Source of the DNA: Bacillota bacterium
GTDB lineage: Bacteria; Bacillota; Clostridia; Acetivibrionales; DSM-1351
Assembly (NCBI GenBank): GCA_023426005.1
Contig: JAFABO010000221.1
Location: 1 to 64,000 of the forward strand
Reading direction: 5' to 3'
DNA: 64,000 nt
A program made the translations under genes and the position numbers. Positions 8,315 through 17,035 of this stretch are shown here, piece by piece (positions within the stretch are counted from its first letter, which is position 1; each line of letters begins with the position of its first letter). Below the pieces are notes generated by a model, which saw nothing but the letters and a program-made list of their open reading frames with translations, made no database searches and had not been told where the DNA came from.

Positions 8315-9145
8315 TCACAGCAAACCTGCCCTGTCCATGCGGGCTTGTACGTACTTCAGGCTTGCAATGTATTCTTCATCCGTGCTCAGATGTTCAATAA
8401 TCATTGGCATTTCAGTATCAATCCTATTGGCACGCTCCACATAATACTCCAGATTGAGACTGCCTTCGCCACAGCCAACTTCCTTTAGTTGCAGTGTAAA
8501 TTCACCGGCCAGCTTTACATCTTTCAAATGGCAGCTCTTAATATATTTGCCCAACTTATCAAATATTTCATCAATAAACTTTTCATTCTGCAAATATTTT
8601 TGAGGACTGGTAATCCAGTTTGCCAGATCCATATGTACTGCAAAATTTTCACGTTCTACCTCTTTGAGGAGCCAGAGATATTGATCCGGATCAGCAGGCA
8701 CCATCCACGGCATGGGCTCAATGCAATAAAAAGTATGCCGTGGCTTTGCCCTGTCTATGATTTCTTGAATTGATGTTACTGTTTCAAGTAAAAATTCTTC
8801 AGAAAAATTTTCCTTGTATGCTCCATCCCACACCGCACCCGCAGCTCCGCATATGTTAACACAGCAATCAGCTCTTAGATAATCTGCAAGCTTAAGCTGG
8901 CTTACACAGTAATCAATATTCTTTTCTCTTTCCGCTTTATCGGCAGCAAGGGGGTTCACCCATGCGCCAACTTCAGCAATACGCAGATCGCGCTTCTTTG
9001 CTTCATCACGGTAGGAATCAATTAAAGTAGAATCACTTTGGTGATTCAGCGGGAAAACAACTGCTCTGCAGCCCAGCTTTTCCATTTTATCGGCCCACTC
9101 CGCCGCACTGCTGTGAGCCAGAGCGGATGCAATACCTAATCTCAT
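8315..9145 (-). CDS. Sugar phosphate isomerase/epimerase-like TIM barrel (AP endonuclease family 2)
   Basis: A 276-aa xylose-isomerase-like TIM-barrel protein. Metal-ligand-type motifs are seen: CIEPMPW (Glu), HMDLANW (His, Asp), SCHLKDVKL (His, Asp) and EVGCGEG. The family includes sugar epimerases, inosose dehydratases and keto-sugar isomerases. It sits in the mannoside operon between the Fe-S aldo/keto reductase and a VOC protein, so a role in an oxidised-sugar side route is plausible but unproven. Confidence 0.82.
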   Translation of the reverse strand: MRLGIASALAHSSAAEWADKMEKLGCRAVVFPLNHQSDSTLIDSYRDEAKKRDLRIAEVGAWVNPLAADKAEREKNIDYCVSQLKLADYLRADCCVNICGAAGAVWDGAYKENFSEEFLLETVTSIQEIIDRAKPRHTFYCIEPMPWMVPADPDQYLWLLKEVERENFAVHMDLANWITSPQKYLQNEKFIDEIFDKLGKYIKSCHLKDVKLAGEFTLQLKEVGCGEGSLNLEYYVERANRIDTEMPMIIEHLSTDEEYIASLKYVQARMDRAGLL

Positions 9146-9168
9146 CAGAAATTCACCTCCAGAGTTTC

Positions 9169-10305
9169 TTATAGCGAAAGCAGTATCTTCTCGACACGTG
9201 CAAGTTCATCCCGGATTTTAAGATGCTGAGGGCATTTTTTTTCACAGGCCCCGCAGTCTATGCAGTCGGATATTGCTTTTCCGCCATCTTTTTTGTAGCC
9301 CGCAAATTGATTTTTTGCTGTTTCTGTTAAACCATAAACATTATGGTTGTTATAGAAATTAAATATGTCAGGAATTTTGATTTCAGACGGACAGGGCTGA
9401 CAGTACTTGCACCCCGTACAGTATAATTCACTGAATTTTTTGAGCTGCTCCATAGCTTTCCCAAGCTGCTCCCATTCCATTTCGGAAAGCACAGCCGGAT
9501 CACTTCCGATTTTAACATTTTTCCTGACCATATCCAGAGTCTCCATTCCGGATAATGCACAACTGAGATTGGGATTTCCCAATACAAATTTAAAAGCGAG
9601 CTCATATGTGGCAATTGCAGGTTTTCCGGTCAGCTTTGTATACAGATCAGTGGGCGCCGAAAGTCTTCCGCCTCCCACAGGTCCCATTGCAACAGTACCC
9701 ATGCCTTTTGACGCTGCATATGCCAGCATTTCTTCATTGCTGCGGTCAAGCAGATTGTACTGTACAAGCATTGTTTCCATTGGAATTCCCCGCTTAATCG
9801 AACCGTCGATTATGTGTTTTATGCTCTGGGGTTCATCGTGGAAAGAGAAGGAGATATGGCGGATCAAGCCTTCCTCTTTGGCCCTTTGTGCTTCAAGCAG
9901 CAAATCATGATGCAGAATAATGTCATCAAAAGAGCCTTTGTTAATACCCCAGAAATGGTAGCAATCAACATAATCGGTATCCATTTTCTTTAAGCTTGCC
10001 TCAAGGGTCTTTCGATAATCCGAAGGCTCTTTTACCACTTCCAGTGGTATCTTTGTTGAAAGCATAACCTTGTTACGGAATTTCTTTACTGCTTTACCCA
10101 GCGCTTCTTCACTGTTTTTATTACAGTAATAAGGCGCGGTATCAAAGTAATTTACACCGTTTTCAAATGCATGGCTTATCATCTCGGATGCTTTATCCTG
10201 ATCGATAAACCATTTTTCGTTTTTCTGGTATTCCGGCAGACGCATGCAGCCAAACCCCAGCGTAGATATCTTTTCCCCTGTTTTTCCAAAATCATTATAG
10301 TTCAT
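9169..10305 (-). CDS. Aldo/keto reductase with C-terminal ferredoxin-type Fe-S domain
   Basis: A 378-aa protein. Residues 1-270 form the AKR barrel (LGFGCMRLPEY, FDTAPYY with the catalytic Tyr, STKIPLEV). The C-terminal about 90 residues carry CTGCKYCQPCP and CIDCGACEKKCP, as in clostridial AKRs that use Fe-S clusters for electron transfer. The start at 10305 (MNYNDFGKTG) matches the family N terminus; the longer frame to 10392 reads through the remnant described separately. Cytosolic. The operon context suggests reduction or oxidation of a sugar-derived carbonyl; substrate unknown. Confidence 0.88.
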   Translation of the reverse strand: MNYNDFGKTGEKISTLGFGCMRLPEYQKNEKWFIDQDKASEMISHAFENGVNYFDTAPYYCNKNSEEALGKAVKKFRNKVMLSTKIPLEVVKEPSDYRKTLEASLKKMDTDYVDCYHFWGINKGSFDDIILHHDLLLEAQRAKEEGLIRHISFSFHDEPQSIKHIIDGSIKRGIPMETMLVQYNLLDRSNEEMLAYAASKGMGTVAMGPVGGGRLSAPTDLYTKLTGKPAIATYELAFKFVLGNPNLSCALSGMETLDMVRKNVKIGSDPAVLSEMEWEQLGKAMEQLKKFSELYCTGCKYCQPCPSEIKIPDIFNFYNNHNVYGLTETAKNQFAGYKKDGGKAISDCIDCGACEKKCPQHLKIRDELARVEKILLSL

Positions 10306-10342
10306 AATCAAATTCTCACTTTTCTGATAAATTATTATCTTA

Positions 10343-10435
10343 TTATACCACTTGAACCCATTGATTTGTTCCAGAACTTTTAAGAACCGCACCTATAAAG
10401 CCGGTACCAACGACGCCAATACCTACTTTATTCAC
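10343..10435 (-). pseudogene. Remnant N terminus of a Gfo/Idh/MocA-type dehydrogenase
   Basis: A perfect ribosome binding site (TAGGAGGTTAAT) is followed by GTG and 30 codons reading MNKVGIGVVGTGFIGAVLKS and then SGTNQWVQVV before a TAA. GIGVVGTGFIGA is the GxGxxG Rossmann start of Gfo/Idh/MocA oxidoreductases, so this is the first strand-turn-helix of a deleted dehydrogenase gene. The deletion joins it to the aldo/keto reductase leader. It lies between GH2 and the AKR in the same direction. Confidence 0.7.
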
Positions 10436-10442
10436 ATTAACC

Positions 10443-10484
10443 TCCTAAGCCATTCTATGGCTTTGAGCCGCAATAGCGGCCGCT
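10443..10484 (-). repeat. Twin-hairpin element, copy 1 (overlaps GH2 3' end)
   Basis: Read on the minus strand: GCCGC-TATT-GCGGC, then CAA, then AGCCAT-AGA-ATGGCT, then TAGGAGG. The last 11 codons of the GH2 gene plus its stop make two small hairpins placed immediately upstream of a ribosome binding site. A nearly identical element stands at 22648-22688 upstream of the epimerase gene. Confidence 0.65.
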
Positions 10485-13006
10485 GAGGCCCGGGGTATTT
10501 CTTTGGTACCCTTCACCCGAATTGTTTTGGGTTCATTCGGAAATAGCTTAACATAGTTATCCGAATAGTGTATGCGGTCATCCTCGCATACAAGGTATGC
10601 AAATGGTACGAATTTGTCCGAATGTATTGTAACCAGCAAATCATTACCGTCCTCAACAGCAGAGTCCATTCTTACTTCTGCCTCCGGGAGGAACAATTCC
10701 CGGTAGTACGCACGAACACTGCATGCAGTTTCGAATTCCGGATGGTCTGAACTGACATAGCAGAAACCACGTTTAAGATCACCGTCTGCTTTAAAGATAA
10801 ATTGCTGCCAGGAGTGAGGCTCACAGGTAATGGTCTGCGTACCCACCCGGCGCTTATTGCCGCTAAAGTCTGAATACCCATATTCTATCTGGATTTCAGC
10901 ACTTTCAGGTTTGTCATTTATAATTGTAGCTGTCGCAGTGCCGTCCTCAGCCCGGAGAATAATCTTCCTGTGCGCAAATGCCCGTTTCAGGAAATAATAC
11001 GATATCTTTCTGGTAAGGTAGTAGTCAATAACTGTCCAGCCTGTTTCAGGCCATGCATCATTATACATCCATATGAGATCACCCGATCCGCAGGATTTCC
11101 TCCTGATGCCTTCAGCCATCTCCAGATACAGGCAACCCTGCATAATACCGCTGTACAGCAGATATTCCTTCCAGTCCAGCTCAGAAAATTCTGTCAGATG
11201 ATGCTGAATTGCACCATCAATACTATTGCGTTTATAATCATCTTCTCCATGGTGCTTCCAGATTGGGTTTTCCTTTGATACCTCTTCCCCGGCAAAATAT
11301 CTGCGTACGGTACTTTCCATGTTTGCACCGAAGAAACCGTACTCGCTGCAGAAACGGGCATTAAACCGGTCAAAAGCTTCCAATTCATAGCTGAATTTAA
11401 ATTTGGTGTTATCATCACGTCCAAAAAAGGTCCATGCGTGTACATCACCTTCTGTATTCTCATTGGAATGAACCCCGAAATAGGGTGATGACGGCATATA
11501 AAAAATTGACGGACAATTAGCCCTTACCGTTTCAGGAAGCATGTAGTTGTATATATATTCTCCGTACAATCTTTCCGGAGGTACGCCTTTGGGAAACCAG
11601 TCGGTATAGGACTCATGCACCTCATTGTTTCCGGCCCAGAGTGCCATACACGGATAGTGGGCCAGACGCTTGCTCTGATACGTCGCTTCCAGCTGTGCCT
11701 CGTACATGAAAAGAGGATTATCATCCGGATAAAACGCACACGCAAACATAAAGTCGTGAAACAGCAATATTCCGTTCTCAGAACATGACTCATAAAAGCA
11801 GTCGGCTTCATATAATCCTCCACCCCAGATTCGGAGCATATTGAAGTTTGCTTCTTTTGCTTCTAGAACCAGAGTTCTGTACTTTTCTTTTGTAACCCTC
11901 AGATAAACCGAATCGGCAGGCACCCAATTCCCGCCTTTACAGAACACTCTTACACCATTTACCCTGACAAAGAAATTGCGCGTTCCGTCTTCCAGTTTTG
12001 AACGGTCAATATCAATGGTACGGATACCAATTTTCTTGTCTTTCATTTCATTTACATGACCATTACAGCGGCTTACCGCCCGGACAGTGTACTGGTTTGG
12101 ATCTCCATAGCCGTTGGGCCACCAGAGTTTTGGGTTATCTATTGTAACAGTCTGACGAAAGACATTTAGGCCTCCGGCTGCTGTTTCGGTCAGACTGCCC
12201 CGGGCGGCGGGCCTGTTGCCGTACAATACTTCATATTCCACTGTTACATCGGCAGAAGACTGCATCACCAGTTTTTCTACCTCGAAATAAAAATCAAGAG
12301 TTGCCGTATCATCATTAATGGAAGTAGTATCACATCGGAAATGGCTGATTTTTGCACCGGAGAAAGCTTCCAGATAAACTGAGCCACCTATGCCGCAGGT
12401 AGGCACCAGCTTACACCAATCCCAACCGTATGTAAACTGGGGTTTACGCAAATGAATACGCTGAAAGCATTTAATAGAGGTGTCGGAGTATACCGACAGG
12501 CGGTCTACAGGGTAGTAGTCTTCAACTCCCGATGTCAGCCGGATAATTAATTGATTTACTCCCACCTTGAGATAGCGTTTAATATCTTTTTCAAACGGTC
12601 GGAATGTATTGTGGTGCTGTCCAATGGGAATATTATTCAAAATTAAGTCTGCATTATAATCAAGAAGTTCAATAAACAGACGAACCTGTTCCTCTTTTAA
12701 AATTTCTTCATCCACTTCAAACTCGCGGATAAACCACCAGGACATGTTTTTAATCCAGGTACAGTCATCGCTGTTTTTCCTGAGCAACGGTTCCTGAAGA
12801 AGCCCATTTTCAACCAAAGGGGTAATAACATCACATGGTACGGTGGCCTTAAGGTAGCCGTGACGCACTGGAAAATTTCTTGGCCATACTGCCAGTTCCG
12901 GGAAACCCTCCTCCCGGTTAAGTACCTCCTGAAAACGTTCAGGCCCTACATCTAAAAACTCCGGGGCCAATTTCCACGTACCCGTAAGCGGGATTTTTTT
13001 TGCCAT
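10445..13006 (-). CDS. GH2 beta-mannosidase
   Basis: An 853-aa cytosolic glycoside hydrolase of family 2, beta-mannosidase subgroup, predicted to release mannose from the non-reducing end of mannooligosaccharides. Order: N-terminal sugar-binding jelly roll, two Ig-like domains, a (beta/alpha)8 barrel (about 330-640) and a C-terminal beta domain. Acid/base Glu462 lies in WAGNNEVHE and nucleophile Glu555 in FCSEYGF. No signal peptide is present. It is part of the leftward importer operon and is preceded by a strong intercistronic hairpin. The last codons overlap a repeated twin-hairpin element, so the extreme C terminus may be recombinant. Confidence 0.92.
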   Translation of the reverse strand: MAKKIPLTGTWKLAPEFLDVGPERFQEVLNREEGFPELAVWPRNFPVRHGYLKATVPCDVITPLVENGLLQEPLLRKNSDDCTWIKNMSWWFIREFEVDEEILKEEQVRLFIELLDYNADLILNNIPIGQHHNTFRPFEKDIKRYLKVGVNQLIIRLTSGVEDYYPVDRLSVYSDTSIKCFQRIHLRKPQFTYGWDWCKLVPTCGIGGSVYLEAFSGAKISHFRCDTTSINDDTATLDFYFEVEKLVMQSSADVTVEYEVLYGNRPAARGSLTETAAGGLNVFRQTVTIDNPKLWWPNGYGDPNQYTVRAVSRCNGHVNEMKDKKIGIRTIDIDRSKLEDGTRNFFVRVNGVRVFCKGGNWVPADSVYLRVTKEKYRTLVLEAKEANFNMLRIWGGGLYEADCFYESCSENGILLFHDFMFACAFYPDDNPLFMYEAQLEATYQSKRLAHYPCMALWAGNNEVHESYTDWFPKGVPPERLYGEYIYNYMLPETVRANCPSIFYMPSSPYFGVHSNENTEGDVHAWTFFGRDDNTKFKFSYELEAFDRFNARFCSEYGFFGANMESTVRRYFAGEEVSKENPIWKHHGEDDYKRNSIDGAIQHHLTEFSELDWKEYLLYSGIMQGCLYLEMAEGIRRKSCGSGDLIWMYNDAWPETGWTVIDYYLTRKISYYFLKRAFAHRKIILRAEDGTATATIINDKPESAEIQIEYGYSDFSGNKRRVGTQTITCEPHSWQQFIFKADGDLKRGFCYVSSDHPEFETACSVRAYYRELFLPEAEVRMDSAVEDGNDLLVTIHSDKFVPFAYLVCEDDRIHYSDNYVKLFPNEPKTIRVKGTKEIPRASAAAIAAQSHRMA

Positions 13007-13056
13007 AACCAGTTCACCCTTTTCGCAAAATAATCTTATATAAATACTAATAACTT

Positions 13057-13100
13057 AATTTCCGGGACATTTTGAGTACAATCCAAATGTCCCGGAAATT
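13057..13100 (-). promoter_or_regulatory. 16-bp perfect intercistronic hairpin
   Basis: AATTTCCGGGACATTT (13057-13072) pairs perfectly with AAATGTCCCGGAAATT (13085-13100). It separates the tandem-VOC gene from GH2 within the operon. No U-tract follows on either strand, so RNA processing, transcript stabilisation or partial attenuation fits better than full termination. Confidence 0.6.
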
Positions 13101-13141
13101 TCGCAAAACCGGCCTTTATTCATCAAATTATGTATACTATC

Positions 13142-13996
13142 TTAACGGCTTGCTTGGGCTTGAAGCGAATTAGGATCGATGGTCATCAATTCGATTTTGT
13201 TGCCGTCGGGGTCATGTGTCCAGGCCTGATAGTTTAAGTCTTTACCCTGGCTGGGTTCCACATCGATAGGCACACCCTTTGCACGTAAATCTTCAACAGT
13301 CTTATATACATCCTCGCACTCGAAGCAGGTATGCATAAAACCCGCAGATTCATGTTTGATTTGTACACTTTCCACTCCGCCATAGAAGAGTTCTATATAA
13401 GTACCATCTTTTACACGGAGGTAAATCAGCCAGGGCTTACCCTGTTCATCATCCAGTTCATAAATTTTTGTAAAGCCTAACTTATTTACATAGAAATCCA
13501 GAGATTTTCCCATGTCTTGCACTGTGTAAGCCATATGACCTATGCCGGTATAACCTTTTTCAGAATAATCGTATTTTGCTGCATTGGCTTTCATATGGGG
13601 TGAAGCCGGATTGTACTGAACAAACTCTACTGCATTTCCATCAGGGTCATGAATCCAGATGTTACGATTCAAATCCTTTCCCTCACCCGGCTTTGGTTCG
13701 GAAATAATTCCTTTTCCATAAAGTCTTTCTGCCAAGGCCTGAATGTCACCAACTGAAATACAGTAGTGATGGTAGCCTATAACCCCGGATGCATATGCAC
13801 GATCGCGGTCTTTTACTCCGTCGTGAAAGAGTTCTAAAAACGCATTGCTGCATATTTTAACATACACGATCCACGGTTTACCTTCATCATCTGATATTTC
13901 AAATACCTTCTTAAAGCCTATCAAACCACAGTAAAATTCAAGTGCTTTTTCCATGTCGGTTACTTTTACTGCATTATGTGCAATTCCTGTAATCAT
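13142..13996 (-). CDS. Tandem-VOC protein (glyoxalase/dioxygenase fold)
   Basis: A 284-aa protein made of two homologous VOC modules. Module 1 (about 1-130) starts ITGIAHNAVKVTDMEKALEF; module 2 (about 145-275) starts GIGHMAYTVQDMGKSLDF. Both end with a NxxxWxHDPDGN element (NIWIHDPDGNAVEF; QAWTHDPDGNKIEL), giving His and Glu metal ligands. The internal duplication gives a single-chain version of the usual dimer. The substrate is unknown. It lies between the NAD-dependent epimerase and GH2 in the mannoside operon. The start has AAAGGGCGG upstream. Confidence 0.82.
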   Translation of the reverse strand: MITGIAHNAVKVTDMEKALEFYCGLIGFKKVFEISDDEGKPWIVYVKICSNAFLELFHDGVKDRDRAYASGVIGYHHYCISVGDIQALAERLYGKGIISEPKPGEGKDLNRNIWIHDPDGNAVEFVQYNPASPHMKANAAKYDYSEKGYTGIGHMAYTVQDMGKSLDFYVNKLGFTKIYELDDEQGKPWLIYLRVKDGTYIELFYGGVESVQIKHESAGFMHTCFECEDVYKTVEDLRAKGVPIDVEPSQGKDLNYQAWTHDPDGNKIELMTIDPNSLQAQASR

Positions 13997-14049
13997 ATCG
14001 TTTTCCGCCCTTTATCAGATATATTTGTTAATTTACAAAGACTTTTTTA

Positions 14050-15024
14050 TCACCAAACATGGTAAACGTTGTGTACCTCTTCTCCTGAAAGAATCTTTCC
14101 TGCGCGGGTAATGTTCCATTGAATATGGTCTTTTAAATCCTCGTCGCCCTGGAAGGATAGTCCAAATACACGTTCCATTTTGTTTGCATTATAATAGGCC
14201 GGGTTACGGTTTTCATTGGCATTTGGAACAATAACCCTGCTTGAAGAACCAGTTAATTCAATTGCTGTCTGCGCAATTTCCGCCCATGTAATAAATTTCT
14301 TACCAAGAGCCATAAAAGTTTCTTTATTGAAATCGCTTTCTGCCAATTTCACATAGAGCTCTGCAATCTGTTTTCCTGAGAGGAACTGAGTGCCATCAAA
14401 CTTATCAAAGGTGAGAGTCTCATTCTGAAGCACTGCTTTTGCAATGTTTAAGAAACGGACATCCGACTGAGATGCACCGCCTTCGTATGCGGGATTTGAA
14501 AAGATATAGCCCGGACGGATTACATTTCTTAAAATTTTCGTTTTGGTTCCGTAATCGCCCTGACCACCATAATACTGATTAAAGCCCATTATATACATTT
14601 CGGTTGAGGCCTTGGTTGCACCGTACAGATCACCGGGGAGCAATACGGCAGTCTCATCCATACCATCACGAAGTGAACCCATTGCCGCAGTAGAACTTGT
14701 ATAAACAAATTTTTTAACACCTGCTTTTTCTGCCGCATCCATTAAGAACAATGAAACCCTGGTATCATGCTCCAGCATTTCAACCGGATCATTTCCCCAG
14801 CCAAGAGCGATATGTACTACCGCATCACAGCCATTGAGCGCTTTTTTCATCACATCCAGTTCAAGAATATTACCCTTTACAAGAGTTACGTTTTTGAGAG
14901 TTTTGTAAACTGGAATACGGTCTGGTGTACGAGTGAGCAATACAATTTCATGGCCTGCCGCAAGCAGTGCCTTGGTAACATTTTGCCCGATATTTCCCGT
15001 ACCGCCGGTAACAAAGATTTTCAT
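14050..15024 (-). CDS. NAD-dependent epimerase/dehydratase (extended SDR)
   Basis: A 324-aa Rossmann enzyme with FVTGGTGNIGQNVTKALL at the N terminus (NAD binding), VVHIALG in the middle and YTSSTAAMG followed by YGATKASTE. That supplies the Ser/Tyr-xxx-Lys active site of extended short-chain dehydrogenases. These act on sugar nucleotides or free sugar derivatives. It follows the two ABC permease genes in the operon. Substrate unknown; with the VOC, AKR and TIM-barrel neighbours it hints at an extra sugar-modification route. Confidence 0.87.
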   Translation of the reverse strand: MKIFVTGGTGNIGQNVTKALLAAGHEIVLLTRTPDRIPVYKTLKNVTLVKGNILELDVMKKALNGCDAVVHIALGWGNDPVEMLEHDTRVSLFLMDAAEKAGVKKFVYTSSTAAMGSLRDGMDETAVLLPGDLYGATKASTEMYIMGFNQYYGGQGDYGTKTKILRNVIRPGYIFSNPAYEGGASQSDVRFLNIAKAVLQNETLTFDKFDGTQFLSGKQIAELYVKLAESDFNKETFMALGKKFITWAEIAQTAIELTGSSSRVIVPNANENRNPAYYNANKMERVFGLSFQGDEDLKDHIQWNITRAGKILSGEEVHNVYHVW

Positions 15025-15074
15025 GAGAACTCCTCCAATATTAGCTTTTTTAATTAAATTGTTTTTTTATAAAA

Positions 15075-15977
15075 TTAACCTTTAACACTACCCATTACCA
15101 AACCTGTAGTAAAGTAACGCTGCAGGAATGGATAAACAATGAGAATTGGTATGGTTGCAAGGAAAAGCTGTGCTGCGTTTGTTGTACGCGCATTGACCAT
15201 ACTTAACATAGTAGAAAGGCTGGACTTGGTATCGCTGATATTGCGGAAGAAGGTTTCCGGATCAATAACAACCGTTTGCAAATAGGTCTGCAGCGGGTAC
15301 TTTTCTACACGGTCTATATATATCAATCCATCAAACCAGCTGTTCCAATGCCCTACAAATGAGAATAAAGTAACTGTTGCCAATGTGGGAAGCGAAACAG
15401 GAATTATAATCTGAATCAGCGTCTGCAAATGATTCGCCCCGTCAATGAATGCCGCTTCCTCAAGTTCAGAGGGCAAACTCCGCATGTAGTTCATAACAAC
15501 CAGCATATTGAATACCGATAGCGCTCCCGGAAGAATCAGAGCCCAAATACTGCCTATAAAACCGGTGTATCTGACCATCATATAAGACGGAATAAGACCT
15601 CCGGAAAAAAGAATAGTAATCACAAAGTACCAGGAAAACACATTTCTTGCACGGAACTGCTTAGTCGACTTTGAGAGAGGATAAGCAGTCAGAATAATTA
15701 ATGCAATATTAACCGGAACACCTATAATAACGCGCTTGCAAGATATCCACAGCGATACAAAAAATTGGGAGCTGCTGGTGACAATAAAATCATACGCAGA
15801 TGTAGTAAATTCTACAGGCCAGAAAGTAACCTGACCGGAAGTAACCGCCGACTTGCTGCTAAAAGAAATGGCCAGCAGATTTATAAACGGTAAAATACAG
15901 CACAGCGCAATAAAAATCAGAATCATATGATTGCAAACCAAAAAAACTTTTCGGGAGAGCGATGTTTTTACTTTCAT
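15075..15977 (-). CDS. Sugar ABC transporter permease (LplC/YtcP type)
   Basis: A 300-aa inner-membrane permease with six predicted helices and the EAA loop ELEEAAFIDGANHLQTLIQIIIP. It pairs with the permease directly upstream (16-base gap) and the 562-aa binding protein. No ATPase gene is in the operon; such importers commonly borrow a shared MsmK/MalK-type ATPase elsewhere. A mannan-derived oligosaccharide substrate is inferred from the GH2 and GH113 genes downstream. Confidence 0.9.
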   Translation of the reverse strand: MKVKTSLSRKVFLVCNHMILIFIALCCILPFINLLAISFSSKSAVTSGQVTFWPVEFTTSAYDFIVTSSSQFFVSLWISCKRVIIGVPVNIALIILTAYPLSKSTKQFRARNVFSWYFVITILFSGGLIPSYMMVRYTGFIGSIWALILPGALSVFNMLVVMNYMRSLPSELEEAAFIDGANHLQTLIQIIIPVSLPTLATVTLFSFVGHWNSWFDGLIYIDRVEKYPLQTYLQTVVIDPETFFRNISDTKSSLSTMLSMVNARTTNAAQLFLATIPILIVYPFLQRYFTTGLVMGSVKG

Positions 15978-15993
15978 TAGAATTTACCTCCTC

Positions 15994-16932
15994 CTAGAAT
16001 ACACGGTAGCCGGCAAATTTATCTGCCATATAATAGGATGTTATAATGAATATCAAAGAAACTATTGACTTAAAAAGGCCTGCTGCCGTCGATAACGAGT
16101 ATTGTACATCTACCATACCAAGACGATACACCATTGTGTCAAGTATATCACCGGTAGAGTACACAGCCGGACTATACAGGTTATAAATCTGTTCAAACCC
16201 GCCGTTTAATACATTCGCAAGACTAAGCACCGACATCAGTACGATAATACTGGTAATGCCGGGCAAGGTTATATGCCAGGTCTGCTGCATACGGCTTGCT
16301 CCATCAACAGTAGCCGCTTCATATAAAAACGGATCAATTCCGGTAAGTGCAGCAAGGTAAATGACTGAAGTAAACCCGAAGGTCTTCCAGATATCCGTTA
16401 TGATCATTGTATTCGGGAACCATTCAGGAGATCCTAGAAAAAAGATTGGTTCAAAGCCAAAATAAGATATAATCTGATTTACAACCCCGGTTGACGGCGA
16501 AAGGATATCAGCAAAAATACCTGCAAGTATAACCCAGGAGAGAAAATTCGGAAGGTATACCATAGTCTGAATACTGCGTTTTACTTTCATTTTGCTCACT
16601 TCATTAAGCATAAGAGCAAAGAGAACCGGTATAATAATACCAAGAATCATTTTCATTAGTGCAATATAGATAGTATTGCCGATAACATTCCAGGTATCAG
16701 GGAGATTGAACAACTGTTCAAAGTTCTTTAAACCAACCCATTTTGAACCAAACAAACCTTTGGCAGGAACAAACTTCTGAAATGCTATTGAAATCCCGGC
16801 TATAGAACCATATTGGTAAATACCAACTATAATGATTGCCGGGATAAGCATTACATATAGAGGAAGTTCTCTGTATAGTCGTGAATTTTTGAATGTTTTC
16901 TTTTTATGATTTTCTTTTTTAACTATTTCCAT
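15994..16932 (-). CDS. Sugar ABC transporter permease (LplB/YteP type)
   Basis: A 312-aa permease with six hydrophobic segments and an EAA loop (FLYEAATVDGASRMQQTWHI). The N-terminal basic patch (KKENHKKKTFKN) is cytoplasmic. The start at 16932 is supported by AGGGAGG upstream; the longer frame to 16992 runs through the preceding hairpin. It forms the heterodimer partner of the 15075-15977 permease. Confidence 0.9.
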   Translation of the reverse strand: MEIVKKENHKKKTFKNSRLYRELPLYVMLIPAIIIVGIYQYGSIAGISIAFQKFVPAKGLFGSKWVGLKNFEQLFNLPDTWNVIGNTIYIALMKMILGIIIPVLFALMLNEVSKMKVKRSIQTMVYLPNFLSWVILAGIFADILSPSTGVVNQIISYFGFEPIFFLGSPEWFPNTMIITDIWKTFGFTSVIYLAALTGIDPFLYEAATVDGASRMQQTWHITLPGITSIIVLMSVLSLANVLNGGFEQIYNLYSPAVYSTGDILDTMVYRLGMVDVQYSLSTAAGLFKSIVSLIFIITSYYMADKFAGYRVF

Positions 16933-16958
16933 TAGTCCAAAGACCCTCCCTTTATTAT

Positions 16959-16995
16959 GGAATGAATGCCGAAACAGTCTTCCGGCATTCATTCC
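16959..16995 (-). promoter_or_regulatory. Hairpin between binding-protein and permease genes
   Basis: GGAATGAATGCCG (16959-16971) pairs with CGGCATTCATTCC (16983-16995), 13 perfect base pairs with an 11-base loop. Position and lack of a U-tract suggest a 3'-protecting or processing hairpin that lets the binding protein accumulate above the permeases. Confidence 0.6.
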
Positions 16996-17035
16996 AATTA
17001 TTTAACTTCTGAACATACAGCTGATGTTAATCAGA

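Noticed and set aside
10306..10392. N-terminal extension of the aldo/keto reductase
   Set aside because: The extra 29 residues are an out-of-frame reading of the dehydrogenase remnant and are unlike the family start.
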